From NCBI GenBank assembly GCA_004124405.1, contig SCKP01000009.1, positions 1 to 45,997 of the forward strand: 45,997 nt of DNA. Direction: 5' to 3'. Below, one piece after another: positions 44,867 to 45,997 of the stretch. The position numbers and the translations under genes were made by a program. The notes under the pieces are model-generated. The model was not told where the DNA came from. It saw only the letters and a program-made list of their open reading frames with translations, and ran no database searches. Each line of letters opens with the position of its first letter. Within the stretch, counting starts at the first letter, position 1. The DNA is from Fidelibacterota bacterium (GTDB lineage Bacteria; Fidelibacterota; Marinisomatia; SCGC-AAA003-L08; D37C17).

Positions 44867-45016
44867 AAAAAAGCCCCACAAATGCAGGGCTAAAAGTGGG
44901 GAGGGCCATCCAGTCTGTAACAAACGTTAACTATAGGATGAACCCTCCTCCGATACCAGGCTCAGATGATATTATCACTGCCCCTTACGGGAACTGTGAT
45001 AACTTTCGCCTGGCAA
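44867..45016. ncRNA. Cluster of nested hairpins, possible structured RNA
   Basis: Four foldings lie in 150 bases: AGCCC/GGGCT (44871-44891); GGAGGG..ATCC with GGAT..CCCTCC (44900-44948) around GTAAC/GTTAAC; CCAGGC (44956) with GCCTGG (45008); and inside the last, TATCAC/GTGATA around CCC/GGG. The stretch contains the 38-bp repeat. Strand and function are unknown; no known RNA class is recognised. Confidence 0.4.
44896..44932 (-). repeat. 38-bp repeat, right copy, inverted to the left copy
   Basis: The minus strand matches 49-86 at 33 of 38 aligned positions. It forms most of one arm and the loop of the hairpin at 44900-44948. Confidence 0.6.
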
Positions 45017-45034
45017 TTCTGTTAAGTTAGGCGG

Positions 45035-45154
45035 TTAATCAGGAGAGAAGAACTTATTCATACCCCTTTTTATGGAGTTGCCAAAATTGTCAGCATGTGA
45101 TTCCCAATTAATATCTTCCTTCTTTTTCTTCGTTTTCTTCTTAAGTTTTTTCAT
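45035..45154 (-). CDS. Lysine-rich small protein, 39 aa
   Basis: MKKLKKKTKKKKEDINWESH is followed by a less charged tail ending FFSPD. The ribosome site is weak. The basic start could bind nucleic acid. It lies between two structured stretches in the accessory region. The family is unknown. Confidence 0.4.
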   Translation of the reverse strand: MKKLKKKTKKKKEDINWESHADNFGNSIKRGMNKFFSPD

Positions 45155-45180
45155 ACCATAATTTACTGATAAAAACAAAC

Positions 45181-45206
45181 AGCCTTCCAGTATTAACCAG
45201 AAGGCT
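45181..45206. terminator. Short hairpin
   Basis: AGCCTTC pairs with GAAGGCT around a 12-base loop. On the minus strand it is followed by TTTGTTTTTATC, so it can act as a terminator for transcripts coming from the right. Confidence 0.6.
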
Positions 45207-45221
45207 GCACGTATTAAATTG

Positions 45222-45452
45222 ACAAGGGGCCACTCAGGTACTAACTGTGCGACCCCTTGTTAATCGGTAGTCTTTCACCTCACCTTCGACAGCGTTGTCT
45301 CTGTAAGTGCATACTCCAAGACCCCACTTCAAGCTCGGTACTCCAACTACCTAAAAGTTCGGGAGACTCACCCACATAAAGCAGCCGTATGGATGAGTTT
45401 CCCTCTGCCGGAAACTAAAGGAACCCTCTAGAGGGAGAGTACCGTTCCGACA
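45222..45452 (-). ncRNA. GC-rich structured stretch, possible RNA gene
   Basis: These 230 bases are near 52 percent GC in an AT-rich setting. They hold ACAAGGGG/CCCCTTGT (45222-45260), GTTTCC/GGAAAC (near 45398-45415) and the palindrome CCCTCTAGAGGG (45424-45435). They start directly after the stop of the 62-aa gene on the minus strand and end at the hairpin at 45181-45206. I do not recognise a class. A minus-strand frame is free of TAA and TGA here but not of TAG (see findings). Confidence 0.4.
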
Positions 45453-45455
45453 TAT

Positions 45456-45644
45456 CTAATCTTCATCCTTAATCATTTCCTCAAATTCAACACGCTGCTT
45501 TTTATTCTTCTGATCCATAGCTTTCATAAATATCTCACGCTCTACATCGCTCAGGCTGTGAATTACCTTGCCCATGTCTACTCTATGGCCCTTTTTAAGT
45601 TTTGCGAGTAAGGCGGTGAGTTCATCGGTGAATTGCTGATCCAT
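45456..45644 (-). CDS. Small hypothetical protein, 62 aa
   Basis: A charged helical protein begins MDQQFTDELTALLAKLKKGH and has VDMGKVIHSLSDVEREIFMK in the middle and an acidic end. GGAGGG lies 12 bases upstream. Its ATG directly follows the TAG of the preceding gene in the same frame. It resembles small phage or plasmid proteins in style. No family is recognised. Confidence 0.6.
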   Translation of the reverse strand: MDQQFTDELTALLAKLKKGHRVDMGKVIHSLSDVEREIFMKAMDQKNKKQRVEFEEMIKDED

Positions 45645-45797
45645 CTAATTACGTCTCCCTCCGTATAATTTTATAGCCATATCATCAAACTTTTTCCTCA
45701 TCTCTGAAAGCCTATCTTCAGTGTGAGTAAGCTCAGTTTTAAGCCTAATTATCTCAGCTTCTAAAGCTTCTATGATATTGTCTTGGGGAGTTGCCAC
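45645..45797 (-). CDS. Small coiled-coil protein, 50 aa, GTG start
   Basis: From a GTG at 45797 the frame gives a coiled coil (NIIEALEAEIIRLKTELTHT, then RLSEMRKKF) and stops at TAG, immediately followed by the next gene's ATG. A TAA just upstream in frame limits the start. The ribosome site is weak, so the start is uncertain. The function is unknown. Confidence 0.45.
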   Translation of the reverse strand: MATPQDNIIEALEAEIIRLKTELTHTEDRLSEMRKKFDDMAIKLYGGRRN

Positions 45798-45841
45798 GGT
45801 AATAAATTAGGCAACCTCATATTGTACCTAAAAGCACAATT

Positions 45842-45892
45842 CCACACCGAAACAAAATACACCGTAAGTAATACTAATTACTAACCGTGTGG
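45842..45892. promoter_or_regulatory. Hairpin upstream of the coiled-coil gene
   Basis: CCACAC (45842-45847) pairs with GTGTGG (45887-45892), and inside it AGTAAT pairs with ATTACT. It lies in the leader of the minus-strand pair and could be an operator or a leader structure. Confidence 0.35.
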
Positions 45893-45956
45893 TTTATTTA
45901 ATTTAAATTTTGATGCTGTCTGTGATATGCTGGAGAAAGTATTGTCTAAGAATTTA

Positions 45957-45985
45957 AAAGGCCCATCAACTAAGTTGGGCCTTTA
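45957..45985. terminator. Hairpin terminator at the right end
   Basis: The 9-bp stem AAAGGCCCA/TGGGCCTTT has a T-rich flank on both sides. Genes it would serve lie outside the window or are not visible. Confidence 0.75.
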
Positions 45986-45997
45986 TTGTCTGACAGT

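Noticed and set aside
43083-45997. Complete prophage
   Set aside because: No capsid, portal, terminase, tail or lysis genes are seen. Only small unknown genes and hairpins are present.

Overview
The window looks like a chromosomal segment of a marine bacterium of the Candidatus Marinimicrobia (SAR406 / Neomarinimicrobiota) type. This is inferred, not shown. The signs are AT-rich DNA, an LpxH-like enzyme and barrel proteins implying an outer membrane, many lipoproteins, secreted proteins ending in dockerin-like repeats, one protein with a type IX-secretion-like C-terminal tail, and a split class II ribonucleotide reductase.

Layout. (1) Positions 1-1264 hold the end of an integrated element: a frameshifted tyrosine integrase next to the 3' part of a tRNA-Leu gene, which fits an attachment-site duplicate. 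(2) 1392-8667 is mostly on the minus strand: a frameshifted leucine-rich-repeat lipoprotein, the system II cytochrome c assembly pair (CcsA, ResB/Ccs1), three lipoprotein genes and an LpxH-like phosphatase. (3) 8816-17805 has a large metallopeptidase/propeller/barrel protein, an EamA transporter, folA-thyA, and a B12-type ribonucleotide reductase split into two overlapping genes. Together these last genes make dTMP and deoxynucleotides. (4) 17866-24389 has terminators, tRNA-Glu and three large exported proteins. (5) 24459-29037 has a class V aminotransferase and an overlapping operon of an unrecognised gene, pabB and pabC (p-aminobenzoate for folate). (6) 29115-32826 has a barrel protein, a secreted endonuclease, a double FKBP lipoprotein and, overlapping it, a thioredoxin-like lipoprotein whose first active-site cysteine codon is an in-frame TGA: a probable selenoprotein and the best find here. 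(7) 32839-38301 is housekeeping on the minus strand: coaX, birA, a TlpA-like protein, a voltage-gated-type K+ channel, an MBL-fold hydrolase and a YajQ protein. (8) 38643-42994 is an ImuB/DnaE2 mutagenic-repair pair, clearly richer in GC than its neighbours, bordered and interrupted by short dispersed repeats. (9) 43083 to the end is an accessory region of tiny, often overlapping genes, hairpins and GC-rich structured DNA. It shares a 38-bp sequence, in inverted orientation, with the integrase end at the left.

How it works together: the core genes serve cell-envelope export and redox work (cytochrome c, thioredoxin, FKBP, TlpA), folate/nucleotide synthesis and cofactor supply, while both ends carry mobile DNA. 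Limits: everything was read by eye. Several genes have frameshifts or in-frame stops (integrase, leucine-rich-repeat gene, one small gene near 44.1 kb), so sequencing or assembly error must be considered for each, including the TGA codon.
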